A stretch of 11,002 nt of DNA from Treponema sp. (GTDB taxonomy: Bacteria > Spirochaetota > Spirochaetia > Treponematales > Treponemataceae), in contig JAEDDW010000056.1 in assembly GCA_016293645.1 (NCBI GenBank), positions 1 to 11,002 of the forward strand. Reading direction: 5' to 3'. Every line of letters begins with the position of its first letter. Position 1 is the first letter of the stretch. This document shows, in pieces, positions 1 through 6,431 of the stretch. Made by a program: the position numbers and the translations under genes. Below the pieces are notes generated by a model. The model had not been told where the DNA came from and did not search any database. It saw only the letters and a program-made list of their open reading frames with translations.

Positions 1-19
1 CTTCTCCCCCACGGAACAT

Positions 20-48
20 TTGAACATTTTCCGGAATTACTGTATATT
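20..48 (+). promoter_or_regulatory. Putative sigma70-type promoter of smpB
   Basis: A -35-like TTGAAC (20-25) and a -10-like TATATT (43-48) are separated by exactly 17 bp. The expected transcription start is about position 55, only 2-4 nt before the smpB ATG at 58, and no Shine-Dalgarno is visible. If real, the transcript is essentially leaderless. This is inferred from hexamers and spacing only. Confidence 0.5.
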
Positions 49-57
49 TTATAAGTT

Positions 58-522
58 ATGGAAGAAACTGGAAAAGTCATCGCAACAAACAGAAAGGCTC
101 GATTCAATTACACCGTGACGGACACCTATGAATGTGGAATTGTCCTTGAGGGCACCGAGGTAAAATCCGTAAAGTCGGGAAACATTTCATTCACCGACAG
201 TTTTGCCCTTCTGGAAAAAGGCGAGGTATGGCTCCAGAATTTCCACATTTCTGAATATTCATATTCATCGGTTTTCAACCACGATCCTGACAGAAAGAAA
301 AAACTTCTGCTTCATCGTGAGGAAATAAAAAGGCTCCAGAGAAAGGTTGATGAAAAGGGGTTCACACTTGTTCCGCTTGACTTCTACCTTAAGAACGGAC
401 TTGTAAAAGTCAGGCTTGGACTGTGCAAAGGAAAGAAGGAGTTTGACAAACGTGCCGACATAAAGGACAGGGACGTCAAACGTGAGATTGCCCGCGAGTT
501 CAGAAACAGGCAGGACGGCTAG
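58..522 (+). CDS. smpB: SsrA-binding protein SmpB
   Basis: SmpB binds tmRNA (SsrA) and brings it to stalled ribosomes, so that unfinished peptides are tagged for degradation and ribosomes are released. The protein has 154 residues, within the family's usual size. It carries the family signature from the N-terminus (NRKARFNYTVTDTYECGIVL, then GTEVKSVKSG and the DSFA stretch), the OB-fold core, and the basic C-terminal part GKKEFDKRADIKDRD...REIAREFRNR, which in known SmpB proteins lies in the ribosomal decoding centre. The ATG at 58 fits the family N-terminus. No Shine-Dalgarno precedes it; a promoter placed just upstream suggests a leaderless mRNA. The next gene begins 9 nt after its stop, so the two are probably co-transcribed. 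The tmRNA gene itself is not in this window. Confidence 0.97.
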   Translation: MEETGKVIATNRKARFNYTVTDTYECGIVLEGTEVKSVKSGNISFTDSFALLEKGEVWLQNFHISEYSYSSVFNHDPDRKKKLLLHREEIKRLQRKVDEKGFTLVPLDFYLKNGLVKVRLGLCKGKKEFDKRADIKDRDVKREIAREFRNRQDG

Positions 523-531
523 AGGTTTTAT

Positions 532-1380
532 TTGAACAGGAAATTTGCTGCTGCAATTATTTCTATTCTCATATCACTGGCATTTTCATTTGCCGAGACC
601 GTGGATTTTTATGCCACTGTCTCATCGTCTGCAGACGACAACATGATCAAAATGACCACAGACCTTCTTTTCACCCAGTTCCAGTCCATGGACGGCTATT
701 CCGTTGTCGACAGGAGATCGGAATCCTTTACATCTCCGGCCGGAACAAAAAACATCGCGTTCTATGCCGAAGTCCAGGAAGACACCGACGGCAAATGGAT
801 CTGCACCCTCAATGCCTTCAAAAACGAACGAAACTTCAGCTTCACGAAAAAATACGATACCTACTACAAAATTCTTCTGGACTCAAAGGCTTCCCTTGAA
901 AACCTGATGCTCAACCTTTCCGGAAACATCCCTATGCCGGAACAGTCAGACACGGAGACGGCAGCAGAGACAAAAGGCGAAGAGGAAGAAAAGAAAGCAG
1001 CTGACAGGTCAAAAAACCAGGCCATGGACATGCTTGCCGGCACCTGGTCAGGAGAAGAACTTATTGAAAAGATCCTCATCCTAAGGGGCGGCAGAGGCTT
1101 CATCGTGTTCAAGAACGGAGCCAGCATGACCATTTCGGTCTCGATAGAAGGCGAATCGGTCACGGTGAAACAGTACGGAAAATCAAATGCTTCTTTCTTC
1201 CCGGAACTGCCACGTCAGGAGGCCCTGAAGATCGCCGCCACAGCAAGTCCCATCGAATGGAAGCTGAAACTTGACGGAAACACTCTGGCCGGAACAAAAA
1301 AAACCCTCGTAGCTGACAAGAAGTCCTCTACGGGAGTTTCTGAAGGTGTTGTAAACGTTTCATGGGTCAAGCAACGGTAA
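532..1380 (+). CDS. Secreted protein of unknown function, downstream of smpB
   Basis: Function not recognised. The TTG start at 532 is supported by AGAGG at 521-525 (overlapping the smpB stop, 6-nt spacing) and by the signal peptide it exposes: basic MNRK, a hydrophobic core, and a likely signal peptidase I site after FSFA at residue 21. There is no lipobox cysteine, so a soluble exported (periplasmic) protein is expected. Residues 22-130 form one domain containing GYSVVDRR, which recalls the CsgG/LpoB/FlgO-like class of envelope proteins; that is only a weak resemblance. A Glu/Lys-rich linker covers about residues 138-162. Residues 168-282 form a second, beta-rich domain with GTW, ILRGGRGFIVFKNGASM and a WKLKLDGNTLAGTKKTL stretch, which looks like a small barrel or lipocalin-like fold. 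Its last 14 nt overlap the convergent tsaC, and a tsaC terminator lies antisense within codons near 1296-1335. Confidence 0.8.
   Translation: MNRKFAAAIISILISLAFSFAETVDFYATVSSSADDNMIKMTTDLLFTQFQSMDGYSVVDRRSESFTSPAGTKNIAFYAEVQEDTDGKWICTLNAFKNERNFSFTKKYDTYYKILLDSKASLENLMLNLSGNIPMPEQSDTETAAETKGEEEEKKAADRSKNQAMDMLAGTWSGEELIEKILILRGGRGFIVFKNGASMTISVSIEGESVTVKQYGKSNASFFPELPRQEALKIAATASPIEWKLKLDGNTLAGTKKTLVADKKSSTGVSEGVVNVSWVKQR
1296..1335 (-). terminator. Intrinsic terminator of the minus-strand ftsB-like/tsaC pair, embedded in the opposing gene
   Basis: Read on the minus strand, CGTAG (1332-1328) pairs with CTACG (1312-1308). The lower stem continues with two G-C pairs and a G-U pair past one bulged A. 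The upper part has GAC/GTC closing a UUCUU loop across a 2x2 AG/AG internal loop. An uninterrupted run of eight U (1303-1296) follows. The stem begins about 30 nt after the tsaC stop, where a terminator is expected. The same bases encode TKKTLVADKKSSTG of the plus-strand gene. Confidence 0.7.
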
Positions 1381-1957
1381 CGCTGCCCTTCCTCAATACC
1401 CTGTATCCATTTTCTTCAATCAGCACAAGCGTTGAAGGCAAAGCGCCCTTTTTATCCCCGTCATCTACAAGGATATCCGCCTCACCGTCAAATTCCGCCT
1501 TTATCTCATCAAAAGTCTCAAGAACAGGACTTCCGCTTCTGTTCACGCTGGTGCTGTAGATCGGTGCGCCACATTTTTCAATGATCTTTCTCAGCCACAG
1601 GTCACCAGGACATCTGAAAGCCACGGTTTCGCATTCCTCTGCAAGAGGACTGTCCCTCTTTACAGGAACAATGACAGTAAGGGCTCCAGGCCAGAGTGAA
1701 AGTATCTTCTCCGGAATCCTGCAGTCAGTATACCTGTTTATGTCGTCTGGATTTGAGATGAGCTGAATCAAAGGCTTGCTTTCTTCGCGTCCCTTGATTC
1801 TTCTTATGCGGTCCTCTGTTTTTAACAATTTATTATCTTTAAGGTCTACAATACCGCTGAATCCATATACTGTATCCGTCGGGAGCACCGCAACTCCCCC
1901 GGCCTTAAGAATTCCGGCAATTTTTTCTATACTTTCATCAGACTTGCTGCATGTCAT
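1367..1957 (-). CDS. tsaC: Threonylcarbamoyl-AMP synthase (Sua5/YciO/YrdC family)
   Basis: The enzyme makes threonylcarbamoyl-AMP from threonine, bicarbonate and ATP, the first step of the universal t6A modification at position 37 of ANN-decoding tRNAs in the cytoplasm. The 196-residue protein is a single YrdC domain, without the C-terminal extension of full Sua5 proteins. Family motifs are in order: LPTDTVYGF (25-33), the basic KGREESKPL (55-63), SLWPGALTVIVP (87-98), VAFRCPG (112-118), STSVNRSG (135-142), PSTLV (174-178) and VLRKGS (187-192). These cover the usual nucleotide and substrate cleft. The ATG at 1957 lies inside the end of the upstream ftsB-like gene (20-nt overlap), so coupled translation is likely; only a weak CAGG precedes it. 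Its 3' end overlaps the convergent gene by 14 nt. A related YciO-type protein is the alternative, but the motif set favours TsaC. Confidence 0.92.
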   Translation of the reverse strand: MTCSKSDESIEKIAGILKAGGVAVLPTDTVYGFSGIVDLKDNKLLKTEDRIRRIKGREESKPLIQLISNPDDINRYTDCRIPEKILSLWPGALTVIVPVKRDSPLAEECETVAFRCPGDLWLRKIIEKCGAPIYSTSVNRSGSPVLETFDEIKAEFDGEADILVDDGDKKGALPSTLVLIEENGYRVLRKGSVTVA

Positions 1958-2441
1958 AAACCTGGATTCCGCCTATGGATTTTTTATGGCTTAAGAAAGA
2001 AGGAAGATGGATATGTCCGTTCTGGAGGTCAAAGAGCACAAGCACAAGGTAAACAAGGACGGTAATGACCAGAGCGCAGAATTTGCAGATCCATTCTGGA
2101 ATGTAATTCACATCATGGTGGCGGACAACTGTTCCCGGATCGAAGATGTGGACTTCCCTTGCGGCAAGACCACTCATTTTCACAAGTTTCTCACTTTCAG
2201 AAACATAGCCCAGTTTCTTTGCATAGGATGCAATGACATCAAGATCCTTCTCAAGGGCTATTTTTTCAAGAGACAATTCACCGTTAGTTTTTTCAATTCC
2301 AGCAGTATGAGCACTCAGTGACTGCTTCTGTTCCTGAAGCTGTGCGCATGCCCACATTCCGTCCCGACCGCCTGTTATTGCAATCAAAGTATAGAATAAG
2401 GTTCCTGCAAAAACCGCAACAAGAAATCTAAACCTTTCCAT
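1938..2441 (-). CDS. FtsB/DivIC-like septum formation initiator family protein, two TM segments
   Basis: Proteins of this family are bitopic divisome parts that pair with FtsL and FtsQ/DivIB. From the ATG at 2441 the protein has 167 residues: a short basic N-terminus (MERFRF), a TM helix (about residues 4-22), a predicted coiled coil (about 30-75, QLQEQKQSLSAHTAGIEKTN then ELSLEKIALEKDLDVI) and the family closing motif ASYAKKLGYVSESEKLVKM. Unlike textbook FtsB it continues with a second hydrophobic helix (about residues 117-137, WICKFCALVITVLVYLVLVLF) and a His-rich tail. An in-frame ATG at 2513 would add 24 polar residues. I prefer 2441 because the family normally starts right before the first TM, but neither start has a clear Shine-Dalgarno. 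It overlaps tsaC by 20 nt, forming a minus-strand operon. Family assignment is fairly firm; its partners are inferred. Confidence 0.8.
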   Translation of the reverse strand: MERFRFLVAVFAGTLFYTLIAITGGRDGMWACAQLQEQKQSLSAHTAGIEKTNGELSLEKIALEKDLDVIASYAKKLGYVSESEKLVKMSGLAAREVHIFDPGTVVRHHDVNYIPEWICKFCALVITVLVYLVLVLFDLQNGHIHLPSFLSHKKSIGGIQVYDMQQV

Positions 2442-2538
2442 GATGTTTTCAGTTTCGGCATTATTCCAAGCCCTTTTTACTGGAAAATGAGTCTTTTTTT
2501 CATGACATGCCATCCAGAACAGTTTTTAAAAGTGTCCA

Positions 2539-2567
2539 TTGTTTTATTTCTATAATTGTAATAAAAT
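2539..2567 (+). promoter_or_regulatory. Candidate promoter of the acidic repeat protein gene
   Basis: TTGTTT (2539-2544) and TAAAAT (2562-2567) lie 17 bp apart. The expected start near 2574 would give a leader of about 220 nt that contains the repeat hairpin. A perfect TATAAT at 2551-2556 overlaps this region but has no recognisable -35 box at 16-18 bp. In such AT-rich DNA chance matches are common. Confidence 0.35.
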
Positions 2568-2629
2568 AGATATGGTGAATTTCATGGTTTCTGCCGAAAA
2601 TATGAAAGGAAAACTGTAGATTGTCGGGG

Positions 2630-2676
2630 CTGTCCCAAAAGTAATTTCAAGGTGGCTGAGCGTAGTCGAAACCACC
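2630..2676 (+). repeat. Dispersed hairpin repeat, copy 1 (leader of the acidic gene)
   Basis: These 47 nt match 10945-10991 in the same orientation without gaps, 39 of 47 identical by hand alignment. The core GGTGG (2651-2655) ... CCACC (2672-2676) forms a stem around a loop containing GAGCGTAGTCGA. The stem is interrupted by one C-A mismatch, and no T-run follows in either direction, so this copy is not a terminator. The TGAGCGTAGTCGAAA core resembles palindromic repeats scattered through many bacterial genomes (my recollection of that class, not a search). Confidence 0.8.
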
Positions 2677-2702
2677 ACGCATAGTACCATTGGTCATTTC
2701 GA

Positions 2703-2717
2703 CATTGCGGCGCAATG
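2703..2717. repeat. Perfect short palindrome
   Basis: CATTGC and GCAATG flank GGC (6-bp stem, 3-nt loop), directly after GGTCATTTCGA. It lies downstream of the copy-1 repeat and may be part of the same larger repeat. No T-run follows. It could also be a binding site; nothing decides between these. Confidence 0.5.
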
Positions 2718-2795
2718 ATCTTAGCAGGAATACTTATCGAACGGTCCCAGTTCTCCTGTATTTCCACAACTTTTTGTATCACTTAGGGGTCATAA

Positions 2796-5700
2796 ATGAG
2801 CGATTTTTCAGATAACAAAAGCGAACTCGACAAATACGGTGTGTGGGTCAAGAAACCACCGGTAGAAAACGAAATCACTGACACCCCTGCAGAAGAACCT
2901 GTTGTGGACGCTTCGTTCATAGAGCAGGCAGCCGCATCTGATCAGGTAATTGAACAGGATCTTGCGGAATTCGACATTGATTCTCTTGCAATAGACGAAA
3001 CAGAAATTGCAGCCGATGATGAAACATCAGTTTCAGACTTCGACCCGCAGGAAACGGTCATCGACGAAAGCTCAACACAGGATATAAGTGAAGAATCTTT
3101 CATAACGGAAGAAACTCCGGTCGTGGAAGAACCATCTGTAGAAGACTTCATGCAGACAGAAGCCGTTCCTGAGCAGGAGGAATCCGTTCCTTCTCCAGAT
3201 GAGATTTCCCTTGACGATTTTTCATTGGACAAACTTCATGAAGAAAACAAGCCTATGTCTTTCACTCCCGATGAGTCAGACGTGTCTGGCGCACAGCCGG
3301 AAACAGAACCTGAGGAAGCGGCTCCATCCTTTGAGGATGGCGAAATAGACCTTGACTCCTTCATGTCGGACGACTCTGCACCAAAGGCAGATTCAACACC
3401 GGACGGAGACGTGGATTTAAGCTCATTCATGGATGACTCAGCCCCTGCCGACGGAGACGTAGACCTGAGCGCATTCATGGGTGGCGGTGATTCCCCTGAT
3501 TTTGGAAACGGCGACATCGACCTTGAAGCTTTCATGGGCAGCGAAGGATTTGCCTCCGACAAGCAGGAACAGGAAGAAATTGAAGACGCAGATCCACTGG
3601 ACATAGACCTTGATTTTGAAACCACCGATGTGGAACTTCAGGACGCAGAAGCCAGCGGAGATGTAAGCGGAATCGTCACAGCCTCAACCTATCCGGACAT
3701 GTCGGAGACAACTGAAGTCGAGGACTTTGACGCCCTATTTGATGAGATTGTCGATGAGACACCACAGGAGAAGAAAACTCCAGCCCCTGCCCCAGAACCA
3801 AAACAGCAGACAGATGACGGTTCTGAAGAGATAGACCTTTCAGACTTTGGTTTTGAAGACAACCCTGAAAACCAGAATCCTATACTTGGAGACAGCAAGG
3901 AAGAACAAAAGGTAAAGGCAGGTCCAGTCGACTATGAAATGAATGTTGATGATGAAGATCCATCGGAATCTTCTGGCAGCACAAAGGCGGAAGTCTTTGA
4001 GGAAACAACAGAAGAAAACGACGAAGATGACATCCAGATCGATATTTCCCAGGATTCAGAAAAGGCCATCCAGAAAGAACAGGAAACAGACCTTTCATCT
4101 CCTGACGACAGCTTTGACATTGATTCGATTCTCAACAATGTTGAAGATGAAAATGGCGGAACAATCTCCTTCGACGGAACTCCAAAGCATGAAGAAGAGG
4201 TTACAGACAACCAGCCTATGTTTCAAGAACAGGAGACGGAGGAATCAGTTTCTGGACAGACTTCTGAATCAGTAGACCCATCTTTTGACAGTGAGGAAAT
4301 TTCCCTTGATGATTTCATGGGAGACGAAGGCTTTACAGACGGAGGCCCTGGAGTGACTGGACCTTACAACGAAGACGGAACCCTTATCATCCGCGAAGAA
4401 AAGAAACCTGAGGCAGCCGCCGTTGACGAACCAGTTGGCAATGATACCGTCATTGAAGAACCTGCAATTGAAGAGACTACTTCAGCAGAACCTTCATTTG
4501 AAGAAATGGTCATCGACGAGCCTGTTGTCGAAGAGACTGCCGTTGAAGAACCTGCAATCGAAGATGATGTGATTGAAGAACCTGTCATCACTGAAGAAAT
4601 CTTCGAGGAACCGGTTGCTGAAAATACAGTCATCGATGAACCACAGATCGGTGAGACATTTGCAGCGGAACCATCTGTTGAGGAAATGGTCATCGAGGAA
4701 CCTGATGTCGGCGAGACTGCCATCGAAGAACCTGTGATTGAAGAAAATGCTTTTGAGGAATCAACCGCCATTGAGGAAGATGCATTCGATACCCTATCCT
4801 CTGAGGAACCGGAAATAAATGTCCCGGTAATAGAAGATTTTGCCATCGAAGAACCAGTTATGGAAGATACAGCTCCAGAAACGGAATTCATCGAGCCTGC
4901 AGCAGCTGTTGATAATCTTGAGACAGAAACCGTCATTGAAGAAAATGTTGAAGAAGAACAAGATGAAGACTTTAACGAATCTGAAATGTCTGATATAATG
5001 GAGGAACCGGAATTGAATACTATGGAAGAAGAAAACATTACAGAACCAGACTATTCCAACATCAGTGCTTTTGCTGACAAAAAACCAGAGTATGACATGA
5101 CTGGTGTAACACTCACCCTTGAAGACTTTGAGAACATCAAGGAATATCCTGATCCATCTTCTGAACCAGAAGCAGCTTCAACTGCAGAGGAACCAGTTGC
5201 CGTGGAGGAAACTGCTCCACAGGCTTCGGTTCCTTCAGAAGAACCAGAAACATACAGTGTATTCATCAAAACTGAATCTTCTGCAGGAAAGGCTGAAGTT
5301 ACTGCTGTTCCAGAACCAGAAGAAAATGACATAACAACAGAAGAAAAGGCTGTTCAAAAGACAGCTGATTCATCGGAGGATAAAATGGACGCATTTGACG
5401 CTTCTTCAGTTCTTTCTAAGATTTCAGAAGAGCTTGCTTCTCTCAGGTCTGAAATTTCTGACTTGAAATCTGAATTTGCAGAAATAAAAAAGAATGGTGT
5501 CGCACAGGAATCTGAAGAAACAGAAAGTCCTTTTGAGACATCTGATACAGCTGCTGAAGATTCAGTTGAACTTCCAGCACCTGAAGATGATACAGGATTC
5601 TTCAATGAAACAGATGAAGATGATACTATCGCACTTAGCGGCGATGAACTCAGCAACATTCTCAGCACGGCTGAATTCACTTCACAGACTGGAGAAAACC

Positions 5701-6350
5701 TCGATGACGGCCTCAAGATGGATTTCGACGGAGAAAATCTTGAAGAACCTGTATTTGAAGATTCAGCTGTAGAGGAGTCTGATGATTCAGAAGAAGAGAT
5801 TTCAGTACCTTCAGTAGATGATGTACTTGTTGAATCATCTTCAACTGACTTGATGGATAACACAATCACAACTGCTGAAGACGCAGAAACCATTTCTGAT
5901 GACGTTCTTACAGAAGACGACATTCCTTCACCTACCCTCGAATCACTGGATCTTCCAGAATACAGCGACGAGCAGGAAGAGCTTACAGAAGATAACATCG
6001 AATACCTTAAGAATGACAATGCTTCAGAAGAAGATGAAAGTCTTGAAACAGGAATCAGCGAACAGCCTGTAGAAGATGTATTCACAAACTGGGATGCTGC
6101 TTCAGAACCTTCGGAAGAGCCAGTAATCGAAGAACCTGTAGTTGAGGAAATCGAAGAACCAGCTGCACCTTCTGACTATGCATCGGAATCAAATGAAATT
6201 CCTGCAGGAATGAAGGAAGAGATCAAGTCTGTTCTTTCATATATGGATCAGCTTCTTGAAAATCTTCCGGAAGACAAGATCGCAGAGTTCGCCCAGTCAG
6301 AGCAGTTTGAAACATACAAAAAACTTTTCTCTGAACTGGGACTTTCCTGA
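2796..6350 (+). CDS. Giant acidic, repeat-rich, probably disordered cytoplasmic protein
   Basis: No known function; it resembles conserved treponemal hypothetical proteins. The start is clear: AGGGG at 2785-2789, 6 nt before ATG. The 1184 residues are dominated by Glu, Asp, Ser and Pro, with no cysteine that I can find, no signal peptide and no TM segment. The N-terminus (SELDKYGVWVKKPP, 9-22) carries the only early basic patch. Residues 135-513 hold about seven copies of a short motif, roughly [DE][IV][DS]L[SDE]xF[MG] (for example GDVDLSAFMGG, GDIDLEAFMGSEGF, EEISLDDFMGDEGF). Residues 551-690 are IEEP/VEE repeats with a 40-residue segment duplicated 60 residues apart; EEP occurs 17 times overall. 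A short coiled coil lies at about 867-900 (SVLSKISEELASLRSEISDL). The end (about 1135-1184) looks folded and helical: MKEEIKSVLSYMDQLLENLP, then FETYKKLFSELGL. A flexible scaffold with ordered ends is my inference. Confidence 0.85.
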   Translation: MSDFSDNKSELDKYGVWVKKPPVENEITDTPAEEPVVDASFIEQAAASDQVIEQDLAEFDIDSLAIDETEIAADDETSVSDFDPQETVIDESSTQDISEESFITEETPVVEEPSVEDFMQTEAVPEQEESVPSPDEISLDDFSLDKLHEENKPMSFTPDESDVSGAQPETEPEEAAPSFEDGEIDLDSFMSDDSAPKADSTPDGDVDLSSFMDDSAPADGDVDLSAFMGGGDSPDFGNGDIDLEAFMGSEGFASDKQEQEEIEDADPLDIDLDFETTDVELQDAEASGDVSGIVTASTYPDMSETTEVEDFDALFDEIVDETPQEKKTPAPAPEPKQQTDDGSEEIDLSDFGFEDNPENQNPILGDSKEEQKVKAGPVDYEMNVDDEDPSESSGSTKAEVFEETTEENDEDDIQIDISQDSEKAIQKEQETDLSSPDDSFDIDSILNNVEDENGGTISFDGTPKHEEEVTDNQPMFQEQETEESVSGQTSESVDPSFDSEEISLDDFMGDEGFTDGGPGVTGPYNEDGTLIIREEKKPEAAAVDEPVGNDTVIEEPAIEETTSAEPSFEEMVIDEPVVEETAVEEPAIEDDVIEEPVITEEIFEEPVAENTVIDEPQIGETFAAEPSVEEMVIEEPDVGETAIEEPVIEENAFEESTAIEEDAFDTLSSEEPEINVPVIEDFAIEEPVMEDTAPETEFIEPAAAVDNLETETVIEENVEEEQDEDFNESEMSDIMEEPELNTMEEENITEPDYSNISAFADKKPEYDMTGVTLTLEDFENIKEYPDPSSEPEAASTAEEPVAVEETAPQASVPSEEPETYSVFIKTESSAGKAEVTAVPEPEENDITTEEKAVQKTADSSEDKMDAFDASSVLSKISEELASLRSEISDLKSEFAEIKKNGVAQESEETESPFETSDTAAEDSVELPAPEDDTGFFNETDEDDTIALSGDELSNILSTAEFTSQTGENLDDGLKMDFDGENLEEPVFEDSAVEESDDSEEEISVPSVDDVLVESSSTDLMDNTITTAEDAETISDDVLTEDDIPSPTLESLDLPEYSDEQEELTEDNIEYLKNDNASEEDESLETGISEQPVEDVFTNWDAASEPSEEPVIEEPVVEEIEEPAAPSDYASESNEIPAGMKEEIKSVLSYMDQLLENLPEDKIAEFAQSEQFETYKKLFSELGLS
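4446..4565 (+). repeat. Internal 120-bp repeat of the acidic gene, copy 1
   Basis: Encodes residues 551-590 (TVIEEPAIEE ... AVEEPAIED). It aligns without gaps to the copy at 4626-4745, with 28 of 40 residues identical by hand count. Nucleotide similarity is clear too, for example GAAATGGTCATCGA and GAGACTGCC in both. The spacing of 180 bp keeps the frame. Confidence 0.8.
4626..4745 (+). repeat. Internal 120-bp repeat of the acidic gene, copy 2
   Basis: Encodes residues 611-650 (TVIDEPQIGE ... AIEEPVIEE), matching residues 551-590. The 20 residues between the copies (591-610) are further VIEEP/FEEP units. This suggests expansion of short units and later duplication of a larger block, both in frame. 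Confidence 0.8.
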
Positions 6351-6380
6351 TCAGATAGTTTTATAGTTTAGGACAGTAGG

Positions 6381-6421
6381 CAAAGCCATGTTTCTGCAGG
6401 GGAATATGGCTTTGTTTTTTT
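6381..6421 (+). terminator. Strong intrinsic terminator/attenuator before the Maf gene pair
   Basis: CAAAGCCAT (6381-6389) pairs perfectly over 9 bp with ATGGCTTTG (6406-6414) around a 16-nt loop, and seven T follow (6415-6421). It lies 30 nt after the stop of the acidic gene. The last T directly touches the GGAGG Shine-Dalgarno of the next gene. It should end most transcription from the acidic gene, or act as an attenuator for the Maf pair. Confidence 0.85.
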
Positions 6422-6426
6422 GGAGG
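6422..6426 (+). promoter_or_regulatory. Shine-Dalgarno that fixes the GTG start at 6432
   Basis: GGAGG sits 5 nt before GTG 6432, an ideal distance. It overlaps the alternative TTG codon at 6420-6422, so that longer start would place the ribosome site inside the coding sequence and is unlikely. Confidence 0.8.
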
Positions 6427-6431
6427 ACAAA

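Larger units (their letters stand above)
2442..2795. other. Intergenic region with divergent promoters and repeat element
   Basis: About 350 bases without a credible gene. The left part (to about 2600) is very AT-rich and must drive the minus-strand ftsB-like/tsaC pair and the plus-strand acidic gene. I could not assign a convincing minus-strand promoter. The right part (about 2620-2790) is higher in GC and holds a dispersed repeat with its hairpin, plus a second small palindrome. A 66-codon minus-strand reading frame here has no protein-like features and appears to be a chance product of the repeat. Confidence 0.7.

Noticed and set aside
1434..1453. Possible plus-strand terminator for the secreted protein gene (GAAGGC, AAAGC loop, GCCCTT, T-run)
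   Set aside because: Only 5-6 pairs with a bulge, and pairing uses up most of the T-run; too weak to call.
2442..2513. Longer ftsB-like protein starting at ATG 2513
   Set aside because: The 24 extra residues are polar and not family-like. Not excluded, because neither start has a good SD.
2551..2556. Perfect TATAAT in the AT-rich intergenic region
   Set aside because: No -35-like hexamer at a suitable distance on the plus strand; the neighbouring TTGTTT-17-TAAAAT is better.
2582..2782. 66-codon minus-strand reading frame in the intergenic region
   Set aside because: It runs through the dispersed repeat and the palindrome and shows no domain or translation signal.
4446..4745. Regularly spaced repeats as a CRISPR array or mobile element
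   Set aside because: The repeats are in frame, encode related peptide units, diverge like coding sequence, and have no unique spacers of constant size.
4364..5038. Long minus-strand reading frames opposite the acidic gene (also 2942-3232, 3236-3625, 5051-5332, 5354-6085)
   Set aside because: They encode almost only Ser, Thr, Gly and Val, which is the antisense reading of GAA/GAT/TCA-rich codons. No SD, no domain, and the plus-strand gene explains the sequence.
2796..6350. Giant acidic protein as a surface adhesin or extracellular repeat protein
   Set aside because: No signal peptide, lipobox, TM segment or anchoring motif; a cytoplasmic location fits better.
6420..6431. TTG start at 6420 for the first Maf gene
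   Set aside because: It overlaps the GGAGG Shine-Dalgarno that serves GTG 6432 and follows a T-run of a terminator.
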